Positions 1 to 11,300 of a stretch of 64,000 nt of DNA are shown here, in pieces. The notes under the pieces were generated by a model. That model searched no databases. It was not told where the DNA came from and saw only the letters and a list, made by a program, of their open reading frames with translations. The stretch covers positions 26,793,501-26,857,500 of the forward strand of contig NC_088303.1 in assembly GCF_032854445.1 (NCBI RefSeq), written 5' to 3'. Both the position numbers and the translations under genes were made by a program. This DNA comes from Liolophura sinensis. Lineage: Eukaryota > Mollusca > Polyplacophora > Chitonida > Chitonidae. Within the stretch, counting starts at the first letter, position 1. The number at the start of each line of letters is the position of its first letter.

Positions 1-2243
1 GTGATAAGGCTTCAGGCTTACATGGAGTCAGGAGGACGTCGAAAACTAATACATATTCTCACCTTCACTCAAAAAATTAATCATTTCATTTAAAAGAAAC
101 CTGTTGTCTGAGTTATAGGTGTGGCGTATCTAACAGAATAATAGCAGAATACATTTTAGCATCACTCAGACAAGAGGCTTTCTGTTAAATTTAAGATAAT
201 TTTTTTGAGCGTGTGTCGTGCAAGCTTGCGCGCGATATCAGTTGGAAGTGGCCTTCAATGAACGTAAGGCAGCGCACAAGGTCACACAAGCGTCATAGAC
301 GGTTTCTTATTGTCATCCAGGCCTCACAACATCCACTGTAAGAGGGTTGGAGTCTCTAAATCCTGTCTAAGACCAGGGTTGAACTCTCACCTTATATACA
401 TGTTCCGCAGGTGAACTTAGCATCTCGAGGCCTGATCACTTTGCCCTGCATTCACGTAAACAGCGATGACAACACAGCATTGTCATTAATTCTAGGCCAG
501 TGACGTTTCATAGATTTCAATTAAGATCACTGCACTATTTTTTACATATGTCGTGGTGTTAGATGCCTGGTACTATTTAAGCATTTATTAATGAAAAAGA
601 TGTCTAATTTCACCGGTTACTTGTGATCATTTTCCAACTATCACAAAGTCGTCACTATTCTGGTTTTTACTCTTCATTTATATCGTGGTAGGAGACACGT
701 TCCACCCTTAACAGGTATTTGAAATACGATATACTAACACCTTTCAATTCAACATGACACCGAAAAATTCAAGTTTTCTCAAACTTGGTTTTAATACAGT
801 TATAATGCATAATATTTTTACACAGCAATTTACATAACCTACACTCTGTTTTCTATATACGTGTACATGTACACGTACATTGAATCTCATTGCGACTTAA
901 GATAAGCTGACAATCTCCCACTCATGTCATGAGTCACAAAACCTTAAACCGATTCTCCGTTAAGTCACATTTCCAGGTTGTTTCTGTTCCTTTAATTTAA
1001 CTGTCTATATTTCACCGGAAGCTCAATATTAAATAAGCTTCTTTTGAAGGATAGCAACTAGTGGATATAAATGAACCATTTGTGGGCATACGGTTCCAGC
1101 GTGGCACAGTAGGCCTATTATTGATCAACAAACTCCAGCCTGGGTTGTTCATACGTGCAATGTCTCTTTACAAAAGCCGAAGAATTTAGATACGTGTACC
1201 AGTGTGACATTTTTTGTATTAATATCAACTAAACGTGTTTTGCTAAATAAACAAGAGACTTTTCAAGGCTTTTGAGGCAGCTCTGTTTGATAGCAGGAGT
1301 GGTGACATGTTTGGTGCACTGGGACGGGGTTTTGTCTAAGTGCAACCTATTGCTTCTACATTTTACACAAAACGTCTGTAAAAGGGCTCTATATGATTCG
1401 CTTTGGTACAGTACGATTTTATAAAACATCATAGCACAACTGTGGGGAATTTCTAACTACATAAGCACAACACTTAGGATCCACAAGTTTGTACAAGCCA
1501 TAAACGTCACAGTAATTTTATATTTTACAGGGGTTCACTGTATATCAGTGCAGTTGCTTAAAAATAACGTACTATACCAGCTGTTTTATTCAAGTTAGAT
1601 ATGAAAGGTCCTCTCTGGAAATATTATTCACTCGTACCTTTCCATCACCATGTACTATATTGAGCCATTCTTGGTCCATAGATGATGCCCTTCTTGCCAT
1701 GGACGTCTTTGCAAATCCCATTACCTTAGACTGTCCATCACTAAATCAAAATGATGATATGTGTGTGTTTTGACTGCGTTTTTGTTCTGACAGGTGACCA
1801 TTGAAAATAAAAGTATCCACTCTGCTGAATTTTCTTTCTACCTTTGCCACCATCAGGAAAATTTCTGCTTCGCGTCATTTTCTTGAATGACAAGATCTAA
1901 TGTTTGTCTCGGGGATTACTAACCCTATACTATAGCTTGTTCTGTGATAACAACTGCATCTTTCAACTCTCCATATTGTGCAGATTCTACAATTCCTTGA
2001 TCAACATGCAGTTCAGTATCAACATGCAATTCATCACGTCCAACCTTGGAGCTGGTTATACTGTGTTTCCCTATACGCATGAAAGGTTTTTTAATCACCA
2101 CGCCTATTCTCAGAGGTTCCCTCACAGACGCATACGCTGCTATACGTCACAATACTGCTGATTCCGAAGACTAATTCTTGTGACACCACTTTGGTATAGT
2201 TGCCTCCCCTCGGGGAATTGGGATACGGAAATAGGTGGCGCTG
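1..2243. other. No gene recognised; flank of the prohormone-like gene
   Basis: AT-rich sequence with no open frame longer than about 85 codons and no family motif that I recognise. Positions 858-877 form a perfect 20-bp palindrome (TACGTGTACATGTACACGTA). On the minus strand an ATTAAA hexamer at 2090-2095 lies about 150 bp past the stop codon of the gene at 2244-2654, and an AATAAA lies at 1585-1590. Either could be its poly(A) signal, so part of this stretch is probably that gene's 3' UTR. Confidence 0.4.
2233..2242 (+). promoter_or_regulatory. CTCF-core-like site AGGTGGCGCT
   Basis: The decamer AGGTGGCGCT matches the core of the animal CTCF motif. It lies immediately beyond the stop codon of the minus-strand prohormone-like gene. 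The bases to its left match the long consensus less well. It is a candidate only. Confidence 0.25.
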
Positions 2244-2654
2244 TCAGTGTTCTATTAGATTGTCTCGGCGCCACATGGCAAAACACAGCTGGTAGGCGCG
2301 TCCTAAATTACTACACTGAGCCTTACATAGAGCCGACCATCGCAGAGGCAGTTTTTGTTGACAATGAGAACAAACAAGCTCACAAAGATCCGACTTGAGG
2401 AGATAGTGAAGTCTGCGAGCTCTAAATTTGGTCCGACGGATATCTTTATCGTCGGTTGATAGAGGTATATCTATGAAGTTACGTGGCACGATTTGTCGGT
2501 CGTCAGTTCGAATCCGTATCTCGGCACTTAATGGTTCATTGTTGGTGTCGCGCACTTTGTGATGAGTCATGGCTGTTTTGTCCGAGGTCCGCTCTGTTCG
2601 GGGGGACTGGTAATAGACGATCCCCAAAACACCCAACCAGAACATCTTAAACAT
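2244..2654 (-). CDS. Secreted six-cysteine prohormone-like protein, eclosion-hormone-like spacing
   Basis: A 136-residue open frame on the minus strand. Residues 1-15 (MFKMFWLGVLGIVYY) look like a signal peptide. A polar propeptide follows, ending in the furin-type site R-A-R-R (residues 78-81). The remaining 55 residues hold six cysteines at 91, 95, 98, 110, 114 and 124, spaced C-x3-C-x2-C-x11-C-x3-C-x9-C. From memory, insect eclosion hormone is C-x3-C-x2-C-x12-C-x3-C-x10-C, so this is one residue short in two loops. A second basic pair (RR, 129-130) near the C terminus may trim the peptide. The ATG sits one base after a good splice acceptor (pyrimidine-rich, then CAG, AG at 2656-2657), which supports a coding exon preceded by a 5' UTR intron and decides the start. 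Seen: frame, cysteines, cleavage sites, acceptor. Inferred: secreted neuropeptide or hormone. Alternatives are an ITP/CHH-like peptide or a lineage-specific cysteine-rich peptide. No upstream exon or promoter was located. Confidence 0.55.
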   Translation of the reverse strand: MFKMFWLGVLGIVYYQSPRTERTSDKTAMTHHKVRDTNNEPLSAEIRIRTDDRQIVPRNFIDIPLSTDDKDIRRTKFRARRLHYLLKSDLCELVCSHCQQKLPLRWSALCKAQCSNLGRAYQLCFAMWRRDNLIEH

Positions 2655-2672
2655 CCTGAAAGTTGAAGAAAA
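2655..2672 (-). promoter_or_regulatory. Splice acceptor just before the prohormone ATG
   Basis: On the minus strand the sequence reads tttcttcaactttcag then g and ATG. This is a pyrimidine tract plus CAG that places the exon start at 2655. It implies an untranslated first exon further right, which I could not locate. Confidence 0.55.
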
Positions 2673-2749
2673 TATACAAAGTAAGATTTATGAAACTGCT
2701 TGATCCTCATAAATGTTTCACTGTGAATGAATATCATTCAAATGTCTGA

Positions 2750-2850
2750 GTTATGCATATTACATGCACTCTAAGGATTCCTATGTCGTCATATGACTGA
2801 AAAATTGTTAGGTACGACGTTAAACCCCGAGCACTCACTCACTCACTCAT
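2750..2850 (+). repeat. SINE 3' end with ACTC tail
   Basis: Contains GTACGACGTTAAACCCC followed by CACTCACTCACTCACTC, preceded by a block (tcgtcatatgactgaaaaat) that is shared in inverse orientation with 4745-5112, 8095-8330 and 50305-50375. Only the 3' part of the element is present. Confidence 0.75.
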
Positions 2851-3176
2851 TTGAAACACAAGCTCAAGCCTTCCACGTCTATGCGTCTGTTGGCGGAAGA
2901 TATACTGTCTTAAAAAAAAACACTAAACAAACTTAAGCCTCAGCTCAGCATAAAAAATGTCCAAACTATGTTATATCCGCACGGTTAGACGCCTTTCGTC
3001 TAAAAAAAATAACGTCTCTCTACTTGACTGAAGCAATCAACTTTTATTACTATTGAATGTACTATTGAACATTCAAACAAATCTAAATATATCTGAAGGA
3101 AAATAGCGATATTTATACATTTGGTTTATTTCATTTGATTATAGCCTTATTCAAGTATTTTACAGTAATATCATAG

Positions 3177-3405
3177 GGGTAAATCATACAGTGCCCGGGG
3201 TAATCTGCGCAGTCGGCGGAGTAAATCATGCAGTCCCCAGGGTAAACCATACAGTACCCGGGGTAAACCGTACAGTGCCCATGGTAATCCGCATAGTGCC
3301 CAGGGTAATCCCTATAGTGCCCAGAGTAATCCGCGCATTGCCCAAGGTAATCTGTGCCGTCCTCGGGGTAAACCATGCAGTGTCAGGGATAATTGGTGCA
3401 ATCCC
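3177..3405. repeat. 21-bp minisatellite, left part
   Basis: About eleven diverged copies of a 21-bp unit close to GGTAAACCATACAGTGCCCGG. Open frames in several registers across it are repeat artefacts. The array stops where a SINE begins and resumes at about 3580, so the SINE split an older array. Confidence 0.85.
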
Positions 3406-3571
3406 CAGCCGTACGTGGAAAGGTTTGCAGCAACCCGGGAATGGTCGTGGGTTTCCCCCGGGCTCTGCCCTGTTTCCTCCCACCATAATGCTAGCCGCCG
3501 TCGCATAAGTGAAATATTCTTGAGTACGGCGTAAAACACCAATCAAATAAATAAATAAACAAATAAACAAA
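3406..3571 (+). repeat. SINE body and AAAT tail inserted in the minisatellite
   Basis: Runs from the 'gccgtacgtgg' segment of the common SINE, through the CCCCCGGGCTCTGCCC and CACCATAATGCTAGCCGCCG segments, to 'gagtacggcgtaaaacacc' and an (AAAT)n-like tail. The tRNA-like head is missing, so the copy is 5'-truncated. Minisatellite units flank both sides. Confidence 0.85.
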
Positions 3572-3574
3572 TGC

Positions 3575-3655
3575 ATTGATCAGAGTAAACTGCACAGTGC
3601 CCATGGAAAACTGCAGAGTATCCAGGTAAGCTACAGGGTGCCCGGCGTTAAACGT
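3575..3655. repeat. 21-bp minisatellite, right part
   Basis: Further degenerate units (agtaaactgcacagtgccca and similar) of the array at 3177-3405, on the far side of the SINE. Confidence 0.65.
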
Positions 3656-4744
3656 AGAAATCAACACAGAATGGCTCGAACACATGGTTCATTCACCCTC
3701 AGACACACTGCCTTATAGACTGTATACCCATTGTAAAGTGTCAGTAGTGTAACCATCGGACAGCAGGTGGTTATTGGGCGGCTTCATCACGAATAACGGC
3801 TTATTCAGCCAAGCAGAATTGTACAGATGCAATCAAGGTACTCTTCTTGTCATATATTTAATGAAAATCACTGATTTAGACTAAGGTCATCAGCTTCGCA
3901 TCGCAACACGATACCGTGGCAAAGTTGCATCCCAACTCATTTTGTGGAATCGAGGCTCATTCTCATGCATTCTTTTTGAATTGTAATATGAATTTTTTCC
4001 AGAAAAGGTCATTAGTTCTAATGTCTAAAAACTACATATTTAATCTACGACACACATTTAAATTACGGTTCACACGCCATACATGAGCCAGGAGCCAGTA
4101 TCGGTCACACTGTGGATGAAAAATACATGGGTGCTTTTGCTAAATTCACGCTTGACTGTTACAAAACCAAAATCAGATGTAGAAAGTCAGATGTTTTGTA
4201 AGCATTAATTTCACTGCTTTCGCTTTTATTCTGTTAGAATTACTTGCTTGTGTGGTCAACAATATGAGGCTCAATAAATTTATATAACAACTAGCCTACA
4301 TAATATTTAAGCTGGTGGAGGACGTAATGACAAATATTCCGGCTATTCACATTATTAAAAATGCCATATGGTTATTTGAGTGACAGTTTTGTTCTGTATG
4401 AAGGAAATGACCCCTGTTCAATTTTCTGCGTGGTGCAGGACCCTGTTCTTGTCCTGCTACTTATTTCCATTCTTCTGAATAGCTGGACTCACGTTACCTG
4501 ACCGATTCCTGGTCCATGAACCTGGCCGTTTTCCTGACCTGAAGATTTTCCGTCATAATTCAACATTAACCAGTAGACGTGTGTCACGAAAGGCTTTTAA
4601 AGTTTTCTTTCTTCGGTAATCTGTTTTGTAAGGCTGTAGTCGTTTCACAGAGATGCAGTTTTTCCACGAAATCCAAAACAAAAGGTCTGTTAATGGTCAA
4701 TGCAGCTGCCTTTTAAGACAGTGTCCGATATCTGGACAGTTGGC
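3656..4744. other. No gene seen
   Basis: Unique-looking AT-rich DNA with no usable open frame, splice pair or repeat that I recognise. Confidence 0.4.
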
Positions 4745-5112
4745 TTGACATCAGTGTGTTATATGGGATGCATGTACGTAGTATGTATGTATGCTTGGGC
4801 ATTTACGTCGCATTTTAGTCATAAGACGATGGGGAGTCATCAAATGTGTGTACAGTGTTTTTTGTGGCAGAGCGAGTCCATGCCACCAAAGAGCTACCGC
4901 CTTTGAAGTATCATAACGAAGACACCAGATATGACACCCCACACAGACATATTATGCTGACACAGGGCCTACCAGTCCTTTTCCCTCATTATAACCTCTC
5001 AGTGCTGGACGCCAAGCAAAGCAACACCAAGTACCAAGAACCAGCCTCTGGTTTGACCCGACCCGAGTTTGATACAAGATTTCCCAACTTCGGAGCGGAA
5101 GCTCTAACCTAG
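4745..5112 (-). repeat. Near-complete tRNA-derived SINE (ACTC-tail family)
   Basis: Read on the minus strand it begins with a tRNA-like head (GGTTAGAGCTTCCGC, like box A, then a degenerate box B near 'atcaaactcgg'). It continues through a conserved body (segments such as 'gacaccagatatgacacccc' on the plus strand) and ends in the block shared with 2750-2850. The ACTC tail is almost gone. An 88-codon open frame on the plus strand runs through the body and is not a gene. Confidence 0.7.
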
Positions 5113-8090
5113 TTCACCGAAGCGTTCAACTTATCTACAGTATGAATGGCCTCACGGATGTGATGTATGGTGCAAACTGTAAATGGGAACAGATTTTTCC
5201 CCTCATGTCACGACGTTCTGTCATCGTGGAGATACAACACCCAGCCTGTGACATTGTCTCGGCCTAACGATGAAAAAAAAAAATGCACAGTGTAGACGTT
5301 TGCACGTGTGGCCATTGCGTGAATTAATTCTTCGGATGATAAACCAACCGATTATTTCTGTGTGTATATGTGCTGTCATAGATGTTAGAACAGGAATCGG
5401 GAAATGACCATAAGCATAAAGGTGTTAATGTTCCCAACCCTATTTCTGCTAATTTTGGGGACATCTGGTCTGTTCTTTTTAGCCCATATACATGTAGCTG
5501 TAGCAGGAACATTTAGTTTCTCACATGGCTAGACTCACATATTTACTTTTCAAAAACGCTCGGAAAGAAATGTAATATTCTGCTTTCAGCGCTCCTAGTA
5601 CCTGTCCCAAAAATTAGAAGAATTAGGGTACATAGGGATGCGCACACCCAAGCTACTGACTGGTTATATATCTGAAATCTATGAAACGCCTTATAACCTC
5701 AGCGCAAATCGTTCTAAGGGATCGGAATAAAAAACCAATGTATGTACTCTCTAAAACCAATTGTGTATCAAAATACACAGCATGTGTATCACAGGAACAC
5801 ATTAACTGTAACAAATTTGTACAAGTACAATGTATGCCTTGCATACATCATCTTTGCATACCTAACCTGTCAGTGATCAACAAATTGTGTATCAGTGATT
5901 CCTATTTTATTTACATCGCGATCTACACAAACACATCCGCACAATACGGTACACATTTGCTTTTGTTTTTGTATTTCTTTTGTGTCTTACGCCGATTTTT
6001 GACAGTTTGTATGTAAGAATATGTGTGGGTGCTTGTGCCTGTGAGTATGTATTTTACAGAGTGTACACTCTGTACGAATGGTTGAGACCTTCATATCCAC
6101 GTTACCACTGTATAATCAGTAAAGGCAATACCGGGGAGTCCACAAATAGTACTCGCCACTATTCTACAACAAAATATCACAACACGAATATTTTCTAGCC
6201 ATATAAACCCTTGCTTCTTTGCAAACTTCACCTCATGCAACAGCAACACGCCGTCCAGGAACGTCATCGCGTCGCATTCGAGAACACGTTTCAATGCGGA
6301 CCCCAAATCAATCATGATAGAAATCGGTACCTAGAACAATAAATGCTTCTTACCTTTTTCTGGTAAAGAGTCTTTTGATTAATTTTAACTTCGGTTTAGC
6401 CATTTTGTTTCTTTGTTTAAAGCCTTTCTGCAGCCTTCAACATCTGTCAGAGACTGGCAAGACATTTTCAAAATTGCTGGTTTTATTGAAAATTATTTTT
6501 TTTTTCCGGCCCAGATGATTTTACGTGTGTATCGGCCATCTGTGTCGAGTTATGACATTTGTTTACATATTACTTGAGGTTTATTTTATAACATTGACTA
6601 TACATACTTGCTACATTAGCAAACTAAAATTCAATATACAGGGCATCACACTGCATGTTTTCACGGGGATTTCACGTCATTCTCAATGTTAACATTCGGA
6701 ATGTTTTCAGTCTGAAGTTTGGGCCAGGTCGCAAGTCTATCTGAACTGAGCGAGTTTAGCATTTGGTATGGGCAACGAGCTAATGTTATGTTTTACCGTT
6801 TAACAACGGTTAAATGTTCCTTTACATGAAGAAAACGTATCTCGTTTAAGCAGATCATGTGAATAATCATACGCGTAAAAATAAGGTCCATGGATACACA
6901 TAAAGCAATGTTCAGTGATGCCAGTATAATGTATCATGTTGCCTTTTGGGTGATGTAAAAGTGACATGTAGCAGCTAGAGGAGCCATTAATGTTCTGGAT
7001 TTTGGGAAGGATAATGTACGAGAGAAATGATGTTCTTTATAAGTGTTCAGTGTTCAGGGATGCCAGGTAGATCCGATACAAGAGAATCGATAAGTGTTAA
7101 GTGTCCAGGCAGTGAAAGAAGATGCGATATGAGATAAACAATCAGAGTTCAATGAAGGAAAATATCGTAGTACACATGATGTCTGTGTTCTGTGTTCAGA
7201 TATTTAAAAAAAAATACCATACAAGAAAACCAATTCGTGTTCATTCATGTAAAGAATATACCGTGAAAGAGAAGCAATTAACGGGTGTCCAAGTCCCAGG
7301 ACGAAGAAAACATTTTCACCTTTTTTCATCTACATGTATCCGATCTAAGTGGATAAAACAATCCCTATCTACCTTTAGACAAGAGTGTTAAGCGTGTTAT
7401 ACCCATGGGAATGGACAAATAATGTTTGGTGCCTTGGTCGACAAACCTAACTGCATTGCCAGCAATTTCACAAGCTATCAATTTATGCTAATACAATGTG
7501 TTGCCAAAAGATAAGAGTGACGCACGCGCTGTATTCAGTTACAGCCGCGAACTTGTGTCGAGGTTATTGTGTCTGAGTGTGATACATGAAGCAATTCCGA
7601 GCCATTGTTCTGATTCAGTCAGGACCATGCCTCCCATTGTTACAGCTTGTGTCACGAGCAGATCTGAAATATACCAGCCTGACACCCAACACCACAGCAT
7701 TCACCCATCGACATCTGCAATTACGTCCCTTTGTACCAATCTACTGTTATCTCCCTTAACTGATCTGTCCATTGATGGAGACGGCAGATTATCGTTGACA
7801 ATATACGACTTGCCACCAGATGAAACAATGCGGAGTTCTCAGCACATTTGCCTCTCTAATGGGAATAAATAAACATAACAGACTTGATATCAATTTAAAA
7901 ATGGGCTAGACAGCTGAAAACAGATCGGCCATCAGTCGTAGAAGTCCGAGAATTGAAATATCGATATTAATTAGAGCGGCTTAATTAGAGCGAATGTCGA
8001 CGAAGGCATGGAATCCTAAAGGTTGACTTTAGTGCTGTTTAGCATGCAAACTGTGGAACAAATGATATATCTAATCTTCTGATAACATTT
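5113..8090. other. No gene recognised
   Basis: Several open frames of 60-124 codons exist, the longest at 7498-7872 with a GTG start. None has a signal peptide, domain motif or convincing splice context. AT-rich, with homopolymer runs. Confidence 0.35.
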
Positions 8091-8094
8091 GGGG

Positions 8095-8330
8095 TGACTC
8101 TGAACTTGTTAGTGTGAGTAAGTGAGTGCTTTGTACGTAACAATTTTTCACTCATATAACGACTAGTCCTTAGAGTGCATGTAATGTACCTCCGTGTTGC
8201 AGGACGAATTTCCACCTCTCTTTTATCTAGTGCTGCTGCACTGAGACGGCTTACTGAAGGCAAGTAAGCAGCCCAGCGCGAGCCATTATACTGAGACGAG
8301 TCAACCAGTCGTTGCACTATCCCTTAAAGC
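8095..8330 (-). repeat. SINE fragment, ACTC-tail family
   Basis: Begins with gtgagtaagtgagtgct (inverse of the ACTC tail), followed by 'gtacgtaacaatttttcac' and a body with 'ttgcaggacgaatttccacc' and 'ggcaagtaagcagcccagcg'. This is a second sub-family sharing the same 3' end as 2750-2850 and 4745-5112. Confidence 0.7.
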
Positions 8331-11300
8331 CGAACGCCAAGCGAGAAAGTTACAACTTTTTCTTTTAAGGTTTTAGGTGTGACCCTTCCCAGGACTGACC
8401 CTAGAAAAAACTGATTTCAAATTAATTTCAAAAATAGTACAAAATCAGTATGGAAAAGCTATCGTCAATGAAAAACTTCATATCTTTTCAATCATTTTGC
8501 AATGTTAGACTTTTCGCGTACTATAATTTATCTCAGTTGTTCGTTCAGTAAGCTCAACACAGCAGAGCAGAGCCTGTGACAGACTATTAACCATTATCAA
8601 AATCATATATAATGTATTTATGAAGAACAAAGTTTCATAACCATGTGAGTGAAATATGAAAGCTGCGAGGGGTATATACTTTCAGTACAGACTGAATGGT
8701 TACTGTTTGCCTTATCCCCCAGGGCAATCCTCCCGCAGGTTTTCTTTTTTTGAGATTCACTGATTCCATGAGTTTTCACTGCCGTATTCCCTCTATCCAT
8801 AACGTGTCATTAGCCAGTCTGCGTTGTCTTAGTCCTGGATATGTTATTTGCATTATTTTCACACGTTATAAGGAGCACAGTTGTTGGATTTAAGGAATGC
8901 ATGTTTCCACCAATTTAAAGTTTTTAATGTCGAAAAAAATTTTTTTTTTCACTCAGCGTTTTGTACAAGGTTGCGTTACAGCTACACGTGAGTCCATATA
9001 CACCGTGGTACGTTCCATTTCTAGGAACGCGTGTGTCTCCAGATTATATCTGCTCTCTAAGGCTGCTCTCGAGTATAATCTAACCGAATCTATTGTCGCT
9101 TCGTTTTGAGTGAAATACTGTCTATGTTGAATTAAATCCCATTCTGTTCACTTATCCTATCTGTGATCTGTATTAAAACTGAGAAATATGTGTCTAATTA
9201 CTGTACTGATTAATCGTTTGCCGGGATTTGCTTGATGATAATAATAATTAATTAGTAATAAGTCTTATTACTTATAATAAAATGTAGATCTTCAGGCATC
9301 GACGAAACAGATTCGATTGCGGTATTGTATGCAAAAGAGGCGCAGTAATCTGTGTGTCAAGTCGGATCATTACGGATGAGTCGGACTGACATGTTTGTCT
9401 CGGTGAACTCGGTGGGTTAATTCTATGCCAAACTTGAACTGATGATAATCGAGATTTCACATTTCCGCTGGCTTAGGCGCTTCTTTATATAAGCGGTCAA
9501 CACTGCTCACAGGGGAAGTACATCAGTTACGTGTCAAAGGCCGTATGTAGGCCCACCCCCCTGCCCCCAATCCACGACACTGACCAGCGGTAGTATAAGT
9601 ATTCCATAGTCTTAAGTGTGCCGTTTCACACCAATGAATGAATCAATAAATCAATGCTACTTATCATCCACTGCCCATCACTGTAATATTTGCCACAGAA
9701 ATTTAACCAAAAAATGTATATCATTGGCTACAGCTGTCTATGTAAAGCTTTTGACAAACACAGGGTTAGTCTGACGACTGGGATAGTTTTTAAGCCAGGT
9801 AATGGTCAATTCCCGGAAAGTACAATGTCATACCCATGTGTTTTGCAGCATTTAATTCTTGTTTAACGCCGTACTCAATAATTGTACTCGTACTAATTCT
9901 GGTACAATCTTGCCTGATTGTCAGTTTGATGTGTTAGGCTGGGAAACGGGGCAGTAATAGAATTATTGTTACACTAAAGGTTGAAAAATAATAGCATTAA
10001 CCAGGAATGGTGGATACTTGAACATTCTTAAATATGTATAGTTGCGTAGCTGGGTTATCTCCAGCAACGCAGTTGCAAGTGTTACGGTGAGAAACATCCA
10101 CAATGTAAGGGACATTTACTACTGTTCACTCGCGCATTAAAACTTTCATAGCACAAATCGATGTCGACTGAATGTTCGCACAAATTTACTAACCTGTTCT
10201 TAAATTGGCTTAACAAAAAATCGTCCATTGCATTAACTCAAATTGACCAAAAATGGGAATTTTTATCTTTGTCACATGATCGATGTGGCCATTTAAAACA
10301 TCGTTCAAGGGAAGTTTTTCCTGGTCTCTCAGCCATACATCTGCCTGCATTTAGGATGACAAAGGTCGTGGCATCAATGTCAGTCTTGTTAAAGCAGCAG
10401 GTTGGAGGCTGGCTCACTAACTGCTATGATATGGATTCGGAGAATGTGATTATTTTTCATGAACAGATCTGATTGCCATGGACATTTTTGGCTTTTGAGT
10501 CTAACAACAGGTTAGTTAATCACAGAGGCCACACGGTTTACACCGATTAATGCTGGGAAGTTTTCATGCGCGTGTAAACAGCAGTAAACGTTTCTTACCC
10601 TCAATCTGGAGCAATTGGGTGAGTTTCACACCGTAACTCTGGCGAAATGAGAATTGCCCCTCTAAGCAATTAAAATACATATTGCATGAAACACCGATTA
10701 AATAAATATAGATATACCACAGAGAAAATAGAAAAAATCCAACCATGATGCAAATTCACATTCGCAATGGTTTTTAGTATTAAGACAAATGTACTTTACA
10801 ATTATCTTTTGCATGACAATGACTTCAATAATTAATAGGCTAAGACCGGCGGCGAAGGTGGAGGCGGGGATATATGGGATGTGGGAATGGCCAATTATTA
10901 CCTTTACACGCATGCCCACGCGGTCATGACGGCATGAGCTTATTCCACGTGTCTGGTCGGTTAATTCCACTGAAAGACCGCAATAAAGTAATCGTCTTGT
11001 TCATGTCCGCGTTATCTGGAGGGCACCAACCACACAAAAGGTACAAGTTGCGTGTCAGAGAAATAGCGGCTTTTCAAAGAGATGCATCTGACAGGTACGC
11101 CAGCCACGCGCCATATTAACTCCTCTTATCCAATCACACTTTAATCCTTAAGCCGTTTGTACCTCGGCAAAAGTAGTCTCCAGGAAGATGTCACGGCACG
11201 CGACTTTCTGATTTCTCATCATGCAGGTTGTAATTCAAAAATTATTCTTAAAGATACCTCATTTAATTTCCGAGGTGGACTTTTTTTTATCTGCTTTGAC

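Noticed and set aside
2480-2520. Box B-like word (agttcgaatccg) suggesting a tRNA or SINE head inside the prohormone gene
   Set aside because: No box A, acceptor stem or SINE body around it; the minus-strand frame and splice acceptor explain the sequence better.
4846-5112. 88-codon frame with protein-like composition
   Set aside because: Lies entirely within an inverted tRNA-derived SINE; the head with box A and B-like words explains it.
7498-7872. 124-codon frame, one of the longest outside repeats
   Set aside because: Starts at GTG, has no signal peptide, domain or splice support; length is compatible with chance.
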